A stretch of 64,000 nt of DNA from Sphagnum magellanicum. Lineage: Eukaryota > Streptophyta > Sphagnopsida > Sphagnales > Sphagnaceae. Of the stretch, positions 10,953-22,197 are shown piece by piece. The stretch is taken from positions 930,001 through 994,000 of the forward strand of contig CM038910.1 in assembly GCA_021904315.1 (NCBI GenBank), written 5' to 3'. The first letter of the stretch is position 1; each line of letters opens with the position of its first letter. The translations under genes were made by a program, and so were the position numbers. The notes beneath the pieces were generated by a model. The model made no database searches, was not told where the DNA came from, and saw only the letters and a program-made list of their open reading frames with translations.

Positions 10953-13440
10953 TTTGGGGCGGGGGGTTTCTCCTACACTCTTCGAGGAAGGTCAAGGTTA
11001 CACAAATGATTTAAGATTAATGGAAAGTTCGCAAAGCTCTAAATGATCTAGAGCTAAACTTAAACTTTTTTTATTTTTTATTTTCATGTGTTTTTTGTTT
11101 TTATTATTCTTTTGTATAATAGAAATAAAGTGTTTGCTTTTCACTTTTGTATTTTTGATTATTTCGATGGAAGTTTGAAGTTTGGAGAAAGAAGACACAC
11201 TGCATTCTTTTTCAAGCAGGATTTCTCTTCATTATTTTTATTTTTATTTTCTTAATATTTCTCCGTTTTTTTGGGTTTCTTCTTTTTTGTAATTTTTTTG
11301 TCTCTTAAAATTTTCTTGTATTTCTCTTTCCTTGTTTCAATTGTTTTCATTCTTTTTTCTATTTTTTAGGTTTTTTTTTTTTTGTTTATGTTTGTTTCAG
11401 GTTTTAATTAGTAGGAAATAGAACTGCTTTGATGATAGTACAATCTGATGGGCATTTAGTTGAACAAAGAAAATCAAATCTCTGAGTGCATGCAAAGAAA
11501 TGGAACGAAACAGAATTACAATGCATAATGTATACAGTGTGTGCGACATACCTGAGTGTGGACCCTAGAACGACTTTGAAGACTCTTAATTGTCTCACCT
11601 CCCTTACCAAAGATGAACCGAACCTGGGAAAACCAAATGAAATGCTCAGTTTCAGATTTGTGGAGTCCACAACTTCAACATTCATTGATCGGTATACGAA
11701 GCGGAAAGCTGCGACAACCTCGCTCTATTCTTGCCGAAAACTGGGTTCCGTTCACGTACCGAGCGGAGTCAGGGGAGCTCACAGTTAAAGTTTGAGGAAA
11801 ACATTATCGGGAACTTGAATCAGGGGAGCACACAGTTAAAGTTTGCCAAATAATAAATATATTTACAATCTTAAACGTTGGCTCTGGATTTTTGAAAATT
11901 TTAGTATAGATAATATCATTAGCAAGAGACACCAAAGTGTGTAAATTGTGTGTGATGGGTGTTTGGCCCCCATAGACCCGAGTTCTCAAATCCCACAGCC
12001 TATGGCAGTTTGCTTTTAAACTCATAAAAATTTGTGAATATGTACGTACTACCTATCCAAACTATCACCCTACTTGTTGAGACATAAACAGAAATAAATT
12101 GAAGATATATGCTTGATTTCCCCTGTTTTCCCAGATTCTGAATCACTACAGGCCTACCAACTTTGAATCACTACAGGCCTACCAACTTTTAGCATAAAGG
12201 GGCAAAGAATAGGATGGGACTTGGGAGATAGAGAACCGCAAGCAAGCAAGCACCCAGGGTGAAACAGCCCCCCCTTTTGCTCAGAAATCAGAAATTACAC
12301 TGGAAGAGACATCTTCCTCCAACAAATGGAGTCGTATGCAAACTAAATATATGCTGGTGCCACCATTTGGGGCTTGGGACAACCCCTTCCTTGTGTAAAG
12401 TCATAGAGTGAACAGGTCCCTGGTTTTGAGAATACTTTAAGGGGATGTATTTTATTTCTCTCCCATTGTGCTAATCTGCTGGATAAAGGCATAAAGTGAG
12501 TGGCCTTGTCCCGTCCAAAAACTGATTGCCCTTCCACCAACATTATATAGTACCTCCGAATGTTGGAGGTGATGTTGTTAAGTAAACTTCAAAAAAAAAA
12601 ATTTGTTGACTCCCATGTTGGAGAGCACGTATGCAATTCACACTACGACACATTACTATGGCTGTGTGGATGATACTATAAGTAATTACAGCCCTCCTAA
12701 AAAGTTTAAAAAATAAAATAAAATCAGACGCTTTATGTAAACTGAAAGTTTTTCTAAATGAAAACAAAAGTATTTGTGCCAAAAATGTAAGAGAATTCAC
12801 CTGGCCCCCACAACAATATGCCAGGAGTGAACAATTCTCTTGATCTTTGGCGGCAATCTGTCCCTTCTGCCTACTTGTGTTCACAACACACTACCCACTT
12901 GACTGCATCGGCCTCATCAACCTCTCGGTCCCAACAGTCGATGAGAAGATCTTCTTGCTTTTGCCATGCTTTCCATCATAGCTGCTCCTTGGGACCCGCG
13001 AAGAAGCCACAAAATTCACATCCGCCTCTTCCTTCTTCTTGCGCACCCTTTGCCAAGGTATTGATTCGATCGAAGCTTGAACAACAGCAGGAGGAGGAGG
13101 AGAGCACCTCATGTAATTAATAAAAGATTCCTTCCCATGCTGCAGTGTCAGACTCAGCAGAGGGATGGCATGCAAGCGGCAACCTGGGAGCTTGCAAGAT
13201 GTCGATCCGCATGGACGACCGGACGGATGGACAGAGGGAGGACAGGGACGGATGACGGGACGGGCAGGTTCAGTGTCTGTCCGGCTTAAAAACCCCGGCT
13301 GGATGTAAGAGGGAGAGGAGGAGGAGGAAGAGGAGGAGCAGCAGAAGAAGGCACTTCTGGTGGCAGCACATGGAAGGATGAGTCCGGCTGGATGGATGAC
13401 GGGACGGATACAGGGGAGGCCGACCAAACGCACGGATTTA
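10953..13440. other. Helitron 5' internal region without a complete gene
   Basis: Between the RepHel start and the element's 5' end lies low-complexity T-rich sequence (11,050-11,400), the KH exon, and a short duplication around CAGGGGAGC(T/A)CACAGTTAAAG (about 11,770-11,840). There is also a perfect tandem duplication of GAATCACTACAGGCCTACC at about 12,138 and 12,163. Near 12,880-13,090, two minus frames give coding-like stretches broken by a stop, including GGCEFCGFFAGPKEQ. I cannot assign these, and they may be further captured exons. A GAG/GGA-rich tract at about 13,080-13,350 produces a Ser-rich pseudo-ORF. Confidence 0.5.
11549..11620 (-). pseudogene. Captured exon of a KH-domain RNA-binding protein
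   Basis: On the minus strand a 72-base open exon runs from 11,620 to 11,549. It is flanked by a pyrimidine-containing acceptor (TTTTCCCAG) and a consensus donor (CAG|GTATGT). It translates as VRFIFGKGGETIKSLQ followed by SRSRVHTQ. This has the GKGG loop and helix of a KH domain as in FUBP-like plant KH proteins (typically I-G-K-G-G-E-T-I-K-x-L-Q). No neighbouring KH exon is visible, so only a fragment was captured inside the Helitron. The usual hydrophobic residue before GKGG is changed to Phe and the expected SGA is SRV, so it is diverged. Confidence 0.7.
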
Positions 13441-13501
13441 AGGGAAGCTTCATTTGGTCGGCCTCACGAATATGCCCTCATCCTTCCTTTACTATAAGTA
13501 A

Positions 13502-16500
13502 TAGCCCATCCCATTAGCTAGTTAAAAATCCTTTAAGTATTCTATTGAAGTCAATTTAGATCCTAGATTAGTGGGTTCATCCTAGCCACCCGCCCACAAG
13601 TTCTAAAACAACTCATAAATTAGCTATTTCAACTCCTAAAACAAGGGAGGTATTTCCACATACGCATTTTAAAACTAGTAATAAGTTTGATTTAAATGGA
13701 TTGCCATAATAAATCATAATGGTAATTGTTCTTTTAATAATGCACACATCCTAAATTCTGACCTTCAAATCCATTGACTAGCCCATGCCCTACTCCAATT
13801 CATTGGCATTAAATAGCTCCAAGTTATTGGCAATAATAATTGCACACATAAAATCAATCTAGTTTGGTTTATCCATTTCATGCAACATCTCTTCATCATC
13901 TTTCATGGAGGAGGAAGATCTTGAAAATGAAATAGTCCTCCCAAGTGAAATATATTTTGCAAATGAAAAAAAAATGAAAAAAAAAAAGTGAGAAGAACCC
14001 ACATCTATCTTTTACTTTAAGGAGCACAACCACTTAATGTGGCATAAATAACCCTTTCGATTTAACCTCACAATCAAGCCACTAACCTTTAATTCAATTT
14101 GATGCACTATGATTTTTGGACTAAGGTTATGGGATTTAAGTTTATTTTTTTAGTTATGGGTTTGAATGTTAATTCTCAAACTAGGTGTTATGCATTTTTA
14201 GGGTAATCTTTTGGATGCATATTGCATGGTTTTGGGGGTTTGGGGCTAAGGTTTGGGCAAATGACATGAGTTTTTAGGTTTCAAAAGCACAACCTAAGGT
14301 TTTAAGTTTCAAAGTTAAGGTTTGGGCATGCAATTTGTAGTTTTTGGGTTTTAGGTTTTCGAAGTGCAACTTGAAGTTTGAGGCTTGAGGGTTTGGGTTT
14401 GGGAATGCGTGATTTGGGGTTTTTGGGTTGGGTGTACAAACATTGATATTAAAGCACTACAAGAAAACTTAGGTTTTTTAATTGGAAAGATTGGTCAAAA
14501 TACATCAAATTAAGTATTTTGTTGATTTCACCAATTAGTTATATTAAACAAGTTGATTTCAATATATCCAAGTTGGCAATTGCTCAAATCGACACATGCT
14601 TTTTCTACTAATGATTCTTTGAACCAATGGTATTTCTAACTGTTATCTTTTTTACTTGTCATATTGACTAATCAACTTGACCAACTATATTTTTGACTAT
14701 TTGTCAAAATGGCAATCAAAACAAATGGGAAGTTTGACTTAATACATAGGCATGGCCTAGATAGGTTGGTAAATATGTATCTAGGTAGGTAGGTATGTAA
14801 ACCTAGCCTAGGCTAAAACCGTAGCTAGTCAAAATAGACATATCATTTCAACAACAAGACCTCTAATTGAAATGACCAAAATTTTAATCAATTTGGATGG
14901 CTTGAAAAATTACGATTTTTTGTAACAAGGTTAAGGTTTCAACACATGATTATGGTTTTAGGGTTAAGGTTGGGTGCATATTTGGAGTTTTAGGGTTTGA
15001 ATATGCAACAACTAATTTTAAAGTTAGGGTTTTATTGTGTGATTTTAAGGTTAAGATTTGGGTGCGTGATTTGGGGTTTTGGGGTTTGGGTGCGCAACAC
15101 ATGGTTTTATAGTTTTGAGGGTTGTGCTTAAGGTTTAGGTGTGTGGTTTTTCATTTTTGGGTTTTAGGGTTTTGTCATGTAATTTGAAGTTTTTAAGTTA
15201 AAGTGTAAACACACAACTTGGGGTATTGGAGTTTGGGTGCATTACATGTGAATTTAAGGTTTTAGGGATTGACATTAAAGTTTTTATCTCTATTTGATAT
15301 TTTAAAACTTGGTGATGTGAGACATAGTTTAAGTTTATTAACCCCACATCTTGAAATGAAATGTTAAGATGTTTTTAAAAAATTGAATTGAATTGGGGCA
15401 TTATTGTTTGGGGATGTCTTGGTTTTGTTTAGAGGATAATGGAAGAATGTTGGGAAAGTTATTTTGATGATAATAAATGGTGAAGGGATGGCATGGGATA
15501 GTGGGTTGATGATAGGGAATGGTAAAGAACGATGAACTAATGCCATGCAATAATAAGGAATGATGTGGTGGTTAGGTATTTAATAATATTCTCATTTTCC
15601 AAGTGATGGATGAACATTGGAAAATATCCAAGTTGCCAATGGGATACACTATGGGAATTTGGGTGGAAGCCATGGACATAAACATTATTATTAATATTAT
15701 TAGTATTTTTTTGTGAATTAAAAACAAATGATAAGTAATGATGAAAGTTCCAAGTTGGATGCCATTGATAATTTTTATTTTTTTTTGCAAAGTGTGATGG
15801 ATGAATGATAGGGATGATAAAGGGTGTTGAGGGCTCAGGGTGTGTCAAGATGGGGTAAATCCAAACCTTCACTTAAATGGATAAATGTATATTTAGGTTA
15901 AAACATAAGGGTTTATTTTTAAAAAGTTTATTTTTGAGGGCTTGTCAAAGGGACAACACAAATGTCCTAGTAATGTTTTAGAGATGTTTTAAAAAAAACA
16001 TCCCAAAGTTGAAGATTTTTGTTTTGGGTGATTATTTGATTTTGTTTCAAAATTATAATTCCAAGTTTTTAATATTTTAAAAATCAAACAACTTCCAATT
16101 TTAGTTTTTTTGTAAAAAATTAAAATATCAAAATAGTTGGTTTTGGTTCTTGAATATTTTAAAAATCATTTAAGAACCTTTAGGTTTGGGTTTTTGAAAA
16201 TTTTTAGAAACTTGCTACGTCATTTCAAAAAACTATTGGTTTTGAATATGTTTTATGACTTGATTTTTTAATTTTATAAAACTATAACTAAGGGTGAAAT
16301 TGAATTGATGATTTTTTTTGAGAACCTTTGGTCAAGGGCCAAAATTGGGTCCTTGATTTCTGAAAGACATTGGTCAAGTATTTACATATACCAACCTATT
16401 TTTACTTGTTGGTCCCAAATTCCAAAAATCAAAATCAACGTTGTCCAATTATTGATTTTGAAATGAACATTTGGTTTGGTTTTTAAATTTTTTTTCAAAG

Positions 16501-16975
16501 TTATATTAGCCTTTAATGTGATTTTGAGAAAGGTTTTTTTGGATTTATAATATTTGCAAATATGTTTGAAGACTTCTCAAATACCTTGGGACAAAACTTG
16601 GTTTAAAATTAGGTTCAATTCCATCTACATTGTTACAAGACTAAAATTCAAAATAATTTATAATATAGGTTTGTTTAATTATCACAAACATTCAAAACAA
16701 AAGATTGCTTAATGAAATTGAACTTGCTTATGTGACAGTTGAAGAAATCATAGTGAAATGATGTTGAACTTGATTTTATTTATACAAATTGTAGGAATCA
16801 AGTAAAATTGGGTCAAGTTCTTACAATTTATTGAACATTTTCATCTCTTTGTAGTTGGAATTGCTAAAGATGTCCATGGCAAAATGGAGGTAGCAATTGT
16901 CGTAGCTTTTAGATGATCTTTTGAACTTCAAACTTGAGACATTGAAGCTACATCAAAGTGGAAATGACAAGGGAA
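13502..16975. other. Gene-free spacer with telomere-like degenerate repeats
   Basis: No coding region is supported. From about 14,100 to 14,450 and 14,930 to 15,260, the plus strand is dominated by loosely repeated GGTTTTAGGGTTTGGGTG(C/T)-type phrases, about 50-60 bases apart. They resemble the plant telomere repeat TTTAGGG mixed with other bases. The remainder is AT-rich with poly-T tracts. Confidence 0.55.
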
Positions 16976-17400
16976 TTACATATATTAAAGGAAGGATGAT
17001 CACCGACAATGGTCCTCGGTACGGACAGTGGACACTATGGCCCAACCGGCTGCGGGCGCGCGGAGAGAAACAGAGAGCGAGAGAGTGTGTGTGTTCAAAG
17101 TAACTTCCCCTGATTCTGAATGGTACGGACAGTGGGAGAGAGAGAGTGTGTGTGTTTGTTCAAAGGACCACAACCGGTGGTTCTTCGTCGGTTCTTTTAG
17201 GAAAGTAGCTAAATATAGTAGAATTCTGCTTTTCTGCCTTTCCTGCCAGCAGGGTGGGGGGCCAGCACGGGCGGGGGGGGGGGCCAGCACGGGCGAGGGG
17301 GGGGCACGAGCGAGGAAGGACTGGGCGAGGGGGAGCTCGACTGGTGCATTATGCACCGGGTTCACACACACCTGTGCCTTAGGCACGGGGCACACACTAG
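16976..17400 (+). mobile_element. Non-autonomous Helitron (copy D) upstream of IRX14-like gene
   Basis: The 3' end is canonical: hairpin CCTGTGCCTTAGGCACGGGG followed by CACACACTAG ending at 17,400, then T. A second hairpin, GGTGCATTATGCACC, precedes it at about 17,343. The 5' end near 16,976 reads ATATATTAAAGGAAGGATGA, matching the other copies, but TC is mutated. The inside contains GAGAGTGTGTGTG-type repeats, poly-G stretches and duplicated TACGGACAGTGG phrases. There is no coding capacity. It ends about 1 kb before the IRX14-like start codon. Confidence 0.75.
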
Positions 17401-18450
17401 TTGAGAGTTAAAAGAGAGATGGAGGCAAAGATCCGTGAGGTCAGAAAATACTAACCTCTGCTATAGACACCTGGTCCAATTCATTCATCCGTGAGGTCAG
17501 AAAACACTAACCCTGAAAACCCTGTTTTAATTCATTCATCCGTGAGAGCTGCAAACCCTAACCCTAAAAAAGATTCCCGGAGAAACATGCATCATCGCCA
17601 TTTCCCATGAACGTTTTTATCGTTTTCTTAGTTTCTGCACGTTTTTGTGGAGATGCGGATTTTCGCATGCGCTCTCGAGTTCTTCGCATTGGATCCTGCC
17701 TCAGAAAGTCGACTGTTTTGGTCGCAAGGAGATCCTGCGCGGGAAGTCTTCAAGCATAGTTCCTCTGGCAACAACTTGACCGTTCAATTTTGAGGTAAAA
17801 AATAAGATTGGTTTTTTGTTTTCAGACCTTTTGCCTTTGCTTTTTTCTACATTTAAAACCCTCAACCCTAAGAAGTTCTTCTTCATCAAGCTGAGGATCG
17901 ATGGTTTCCGAGCTTTTTCTTGGCATTTGTCTTCATTCATGCGCCAACTCCTTCCCTTATATCTTGTTGAGCTTTTGTTTTTGGATAGCAAGAGCGTGTG
18001 TCCTTGAGGTCTCCCTAGATCTGATGATTGCGGACGTGCCTAGGTTATTACAAACCCTTTTGAGTCCTCTAATGTAAAATTCTCTCTTGCCAATCCCATA
18101 TGGATTTCACAAGAATGTGGGAAGATTTTTGCTTGCATGAAAACTTAATTCTCCTGGCACATATCATTGTGTAATTCCTGTCTGAATTCTTCACTTGGTC
18201 AAAACATTTGTTGAGCTTTTCAAGGAATCACAGACAGTACAGGGGTAAGTGACTGTTGGTGAAAGGCATTGGGGAATTCTTCCCAGCTGAAATGAGTGAT
18301 TTTGGTATCAGATGCTTCAACAGTAACTGGAGAGGCATTTTGAGTCTTTTTGGCAGAGGAATTTTGCGTGTGATCAAAGTCCTGTGCAATGCAAGTCTCG
18401 AGGGCAGCTAATGGAGAGGTGGCAAGGAGAGTATAAGAGGGGGGCTCAGG
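17401..18450 (+). promoter_or_regulatory. Probable promoter/5' leader of the IRX14-like gene, with uORFs
   Basis: CCCTAACCCTAAAAAAG and a donor-like TTTTGAG|GTAAAAAA (about 17,792) suggest a transcribed leader with an intron. A candidate acceptor is TCTTTTTGGCAG, about 100 bases before the start codon. Two upstream ATGs lie shortly before the chosen start: one opens a roughly 15-codon uORF ending in TAA, the other (about 18,411) overlaps the start in another frame. The transcription start is not identifiable by eye. Confidence 0.4.
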
Positions 18451-21400
18451 ATGAAGAAGGCTGCTGGTTCCCACCGGCCCACTCGAATGCGAAGCAAGAA
18501 CCGAAGTGGTTTCAGTTCCGATCAGACATCAGACACTGCCTTCCGCTCAACTTCAATTTCCTTTTTCCGGATTTTTATTCAGTGCATGTTTTGCATTGGC
18601 ACTCTTGTTGTTGGCTTCAGATTCACTAGAGAAGCTCATTTCTTAAGAGCTAGTTTCCATCATCCAGAGGATTCTTTCAGTAGAAGGACTGGAGCTAGGA
18701 TGGGCTCTTTAGTAAGCATTGGGAACAGGAGTGATCTTGACTTGCGAATCCAACAAGAGGTTGCAAATGATTCAGAAGCTTTTAGGCTTGAAAATTCTGA
18801 CACAATCATCCGTAGTCGTGTTCGAGTAGATGTGGGAAGACATGCTATTTTAATAAGGCCATGGCCCCACCCAGACCCCTTTGAAGTCATTCAGGCTCAT
18901 CATTTGATTGCAAGAGTTCAAATGGAGCAGTGGCAGCTCTATGGCAGCAAAGAGAGCAAACCTATCATTGCAATTACAACCACATTTGTACGATCTTTCC
19001 AGGCTGTTCATCTGACAGGTGTCTATCTTAACCACCATCGTTCATAGGAAGGAAAAGCATTTGTGCACCAGCTAGGTATTTATTTCTAATGCAGACTGAA
19101 CATGAGGGTTTTCTCGAAGGTGCATCTTGCAATGCTGGTATCTGATGTCTGTGTGAGCTGTTTTGACATAGAGTGACAATCTGCAAACTATGTGAAATCT
19201 CTATGTGAACTATTTTGGCATTGGGTAACGTTTGTGACACAATAATTGCATCATAATTCACAACAGCATATTACTACAAAGCTACTGAATGCCTGGAATT
19301 TCCTTCTACTGAAGTTTCCAGTATGGCCTGGGAATATGGTTGGGCAGGCCTTTTGCATACTTTGTCACTTGTACCAGTCCATGTGACATGGATTGTGATA
19401 GAGGCTGGGGGTGTGACCAATGAGACTGCATACTTTCTATCAAAAGCACGTGTGCAAAGGTTATTGCATTTGGGATTTGGTGATGCAATGCCAGCAGGAC
19501 TAAAAGAACGAGGACAACTTGAAGCACATATGCGAGTTGAAGGCTTGAGGTATAGTTTAGGAGGCTGTCAGCACAAAAGTTATTTTCTGCAGACACAGGT
19601 TTAGCAGATCCTTGTACACCTGGTGACACAAATCGCCTGGTAATTGCTAGTCACCTTATTATGCAAGGTCACGACGGCAGCAGTTGGTCTTATTGTAGTC
19701 ATTATTTGTGGTGGCTTTATCTTTTCATCTGGGTTTAAGAGATTCATCTTTTTTTCCATTCTGTCAAAATTATGTGAATGTCTCTGCTGTTCCATGTTCA
19801 ACTTTAGTCTGCTGTCATGCGGTTTTTTAATTGTGGCTCACTGATGTGTGTAAAATCTCAGTGCGTAAGATAGTTTTGGTGTGTGTGTGTGCAAGGAGAT
19901 CTCAACCTATTATGTATGTCTTACATATTATCTGTTAACGTTCTTGGTTTTCTGCTTGATCCAGATATGTGCGTGAGGAGAAAATGGAGGGCATTGTTGT
20001 CTTTGCCGATGAAAGCAATTTGCACAGTCTGGAATTTTTCACTGAGGCTCAAAAAGTAGATTGGGTGGGAGCTGTTTCAATCGGGTTGCTTGGATTTGCT
20101 GGGTTTGAAGAGCCTGCACAGTCGAGGATTGCGGATGTCCACCAGGAAGAAATGGGAGCTGGAAGAAGAGATAATCTATTTGCTAGGCCCACATTTGAAC
20201 CACAAGTTCAGGGACCATCCTGTGATTCTAAAGGCAATCTTGTTGGCTGGCACATATTTGATCCCTTACCGTTAGAGGAAGATGTATATACAGGTATAAT
20301 GTTGGCTCAAAACAGAAGGTTGGAGTGGCCCAATTTTGTGCTGAATGCAAGGGCAGTTTGGAAAACAGAGGGCAACCAACCTGAGTGGATTAAAAGCTGG
20401 GATGAGTGGGCTAGCCCTAAAGATGGGAGTGCTCCTGATATCAAAGCTATTTTAAGAGATGATAACCAGGTCAAGGTTCTTGGGGATTGCGGGCGCAAAG
20501 TGCTCCTTTGGTGGCTTCGTGCAGAGGCTCGTGCTGACAGCAGGCACCCTGCCAAGTTAGTTTCTGTTCACTGTTCCTGTTTTACATTTCTTCTTTTGCC
20601 TCTTAAGACTCAGAAGATCTAGGTCCTGCTGATGTAGTTAGTTTTTACTTTTGTTGTAGGGATGCTATGATCCTTGATGGTTTTATTTTTCTTTGATACA
20701 TTTGCTTGTCCTTCAGATTCTAGATGCAATGCGAAGGTCTTAGAAAGTTGGCAATCAACAGAATTTGCATTTGACTAGGTCTGTTGGTCTGTTGGAATGC
20801 TCACAAGGTCACATGAAGCACTCTCAAAAGATTTTGCTTCTTTCTCACAGTCAATTACTTCTACCTGAGGTGTACCTGGCACTAACTTCTTGTTGGTTTT
20901 AGAGACAGTGATGGGTTAACTATACCATATCTTTACAAGGAATGCTTCTTAATCTTTTGGTCTATCCAAAATATTAATAGGTTTCCCAAATATTGAAGGA
21001 TTAGCCTTCCAACAAGGATAGGCCAGGTTTTCAATCATTCTTTGCTTGGATATTGTAGAGACAAATTAGGCTGACTTTGTAGAGGATCAAGAAGTTGCCT
21101 TTCCACTCTGCATGCTTTCAGGTAAAGTGTAGATCTGCATTGTCAGGGGAGTTCTAGAATTCTGTCCTTTTTGCATAGTTATATTTTCTTTTCTGGCCTC
21201 ATATAATTTCAGTATGTTTCATGATTTTGGTGATGGAAATATTAGCTGTGTTCTCTTTTCAGAAACTTCCTGATCAGTACACGCTTCTCTAATTTCCAAA
21301 TAAAGTCTCTCAACAGGCTCAGAAGATTTAAGACTAAAAGCATCTCAAAACTCTAGATTTGATGTTGTTCATTTCTCCAACTTCATGTATGTAGTCAAAG

Positions 21401-22197
21401 ATTTCATTGACACTAACATATAGATTAGATCATTCCATGTACTTCTGAAGGGGTCTCTTGTCATTTCTTGCATTGAGCAATGACCCAAGATTCATAAGGC
21501 TTATACATGAACATTCTTGACAAAGTTCTCTCAGCCATAGTATGATGTAATTGCATGCTTTGTGTGCCTCAGTCATGGACATCAATGGTGATTTTATGAA
21601 CTGTTTCACCACCATACATGTTGCTGTTGAAGTTACTGAACAAAACACTTGGTCTCTGGTTTTAGGGTTGCTTCTTGGGTTTTTGTTTTTTGTTTTCTTC
21701 TCTTTTCCTGTTTTTTGTATGTTGTGAGGTGTGAAATCTCGATGTCTTTATCATCAGGCGATCCCTCGGTTCCACTCAGCCTCACGTAAATTATAAGTAT
21801 GGAGAAGTTGATACTTGTAAAGATATCTACTTGGATTCTTATACCTTTAGGACTACTTAAAAGTTTTTTTTGAGTCAACTTCATGTGTCATATGTCATTG
21901 GGGCCTTTGAAAATTGTCATTTTGTGATTTAAGCAATGGAAGTCTCTGACCCACTTTGGCAAGTCTTGCTAACTTATTGCTTATATTGGCAGTTGGGTAT
22001 TGGATGAAATCCTGGAAATTATTGTACCTGCAAAGAGCACACCATGGCCTGATCGTCCCGTACGAGTCCCCCCACCACCACCTTCTCCTGCTGCCGCTAC
22101 TGTGGGGACTGGTTCTAAACGAGGTGCAGGAAGCAGGGTCTCTGGTGGAAAAGGTAGACGTTCAAAACGGAGGCAAAGTCGACCAAATATCAGCTAA
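18451..22197 (+). CDS. IRX14: GT43 glycosyltransferase, IRX14-like (xylan backbone synthesis)
   Basis: This is a probable Golgi type-II membrane glycosyltransferase of family GT43, acting with IRX9/IRX10 types in xylan backbone elongation. Coding exons are 18,451-19,018, 19,348-19,549, 19,965-20,555 and 21,993-22,197. All have GT-AG introns and consistent phases, giving about 521 aa. A basic N-terminus is followed by one membrane segment (residues about 36-60, ending VVGFRF). GT43 hallmarks in order are PIIAITTTFVRSFQAVHLTG, TWIVIEAGGVTNETAY, LGF...MPAG, GIVVFADESN (the nucleotide-sugar site), GRKVLLWWLRAEARADS and the C-terminal AKSTPWPD. That last motif is typical of IRX14 rather than IRX9. 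The tail is Pro-rich then basic. The metal-site motif reads ADES where ADDS is usual. The start codon is the first in frame that precedes the membrane segment; the N-terminus is the least certain part. Confidence 0.88.

Larger units (their letters stand above)
6091..13501 (-). mobile_element. Large Helitron with RepHel gene (copy A)
   Basis: This is a putative autonomous-type Helitron of about 7.4 kb. The 3' hairpin CCTGTGCATTATGCACGGGG lies at about 6092-6111 and joins copy B directly. The 5' end is near 13,501, where the minus strand reads TATAGTAAAGGAAGGATGA. That matches the other copies' 5' sequence, but the terminal TC is mutated. The subterminal motif AATGAAGCTTCCCTTAAATC is also shared. 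Inside are the Rep/helicase gene (6259-10,952) and about 2.5 kb of 5' sequence holding a captured KH exon. A second internal copy of the 5' subterminal motif CTGACTCCGCTCGGTACG (about 11,750-11,780) suggests that another Helitron may be nested here. Confidence 0.65.

Noticed and set aside
12891-13433. 180-aa minus ORF with poly-Ser as a gene
   Set aside because: The poly-Ser comes from a GAG/GGA tract in Helitron DNA, and there is no domain in the ORF. Only a short part might be a captured fragment.
17028-17411. 127-aa ORF over Helitron D
   Set aside because: It is made from GT/AG and poly-G repeats inside the element, with no domain.
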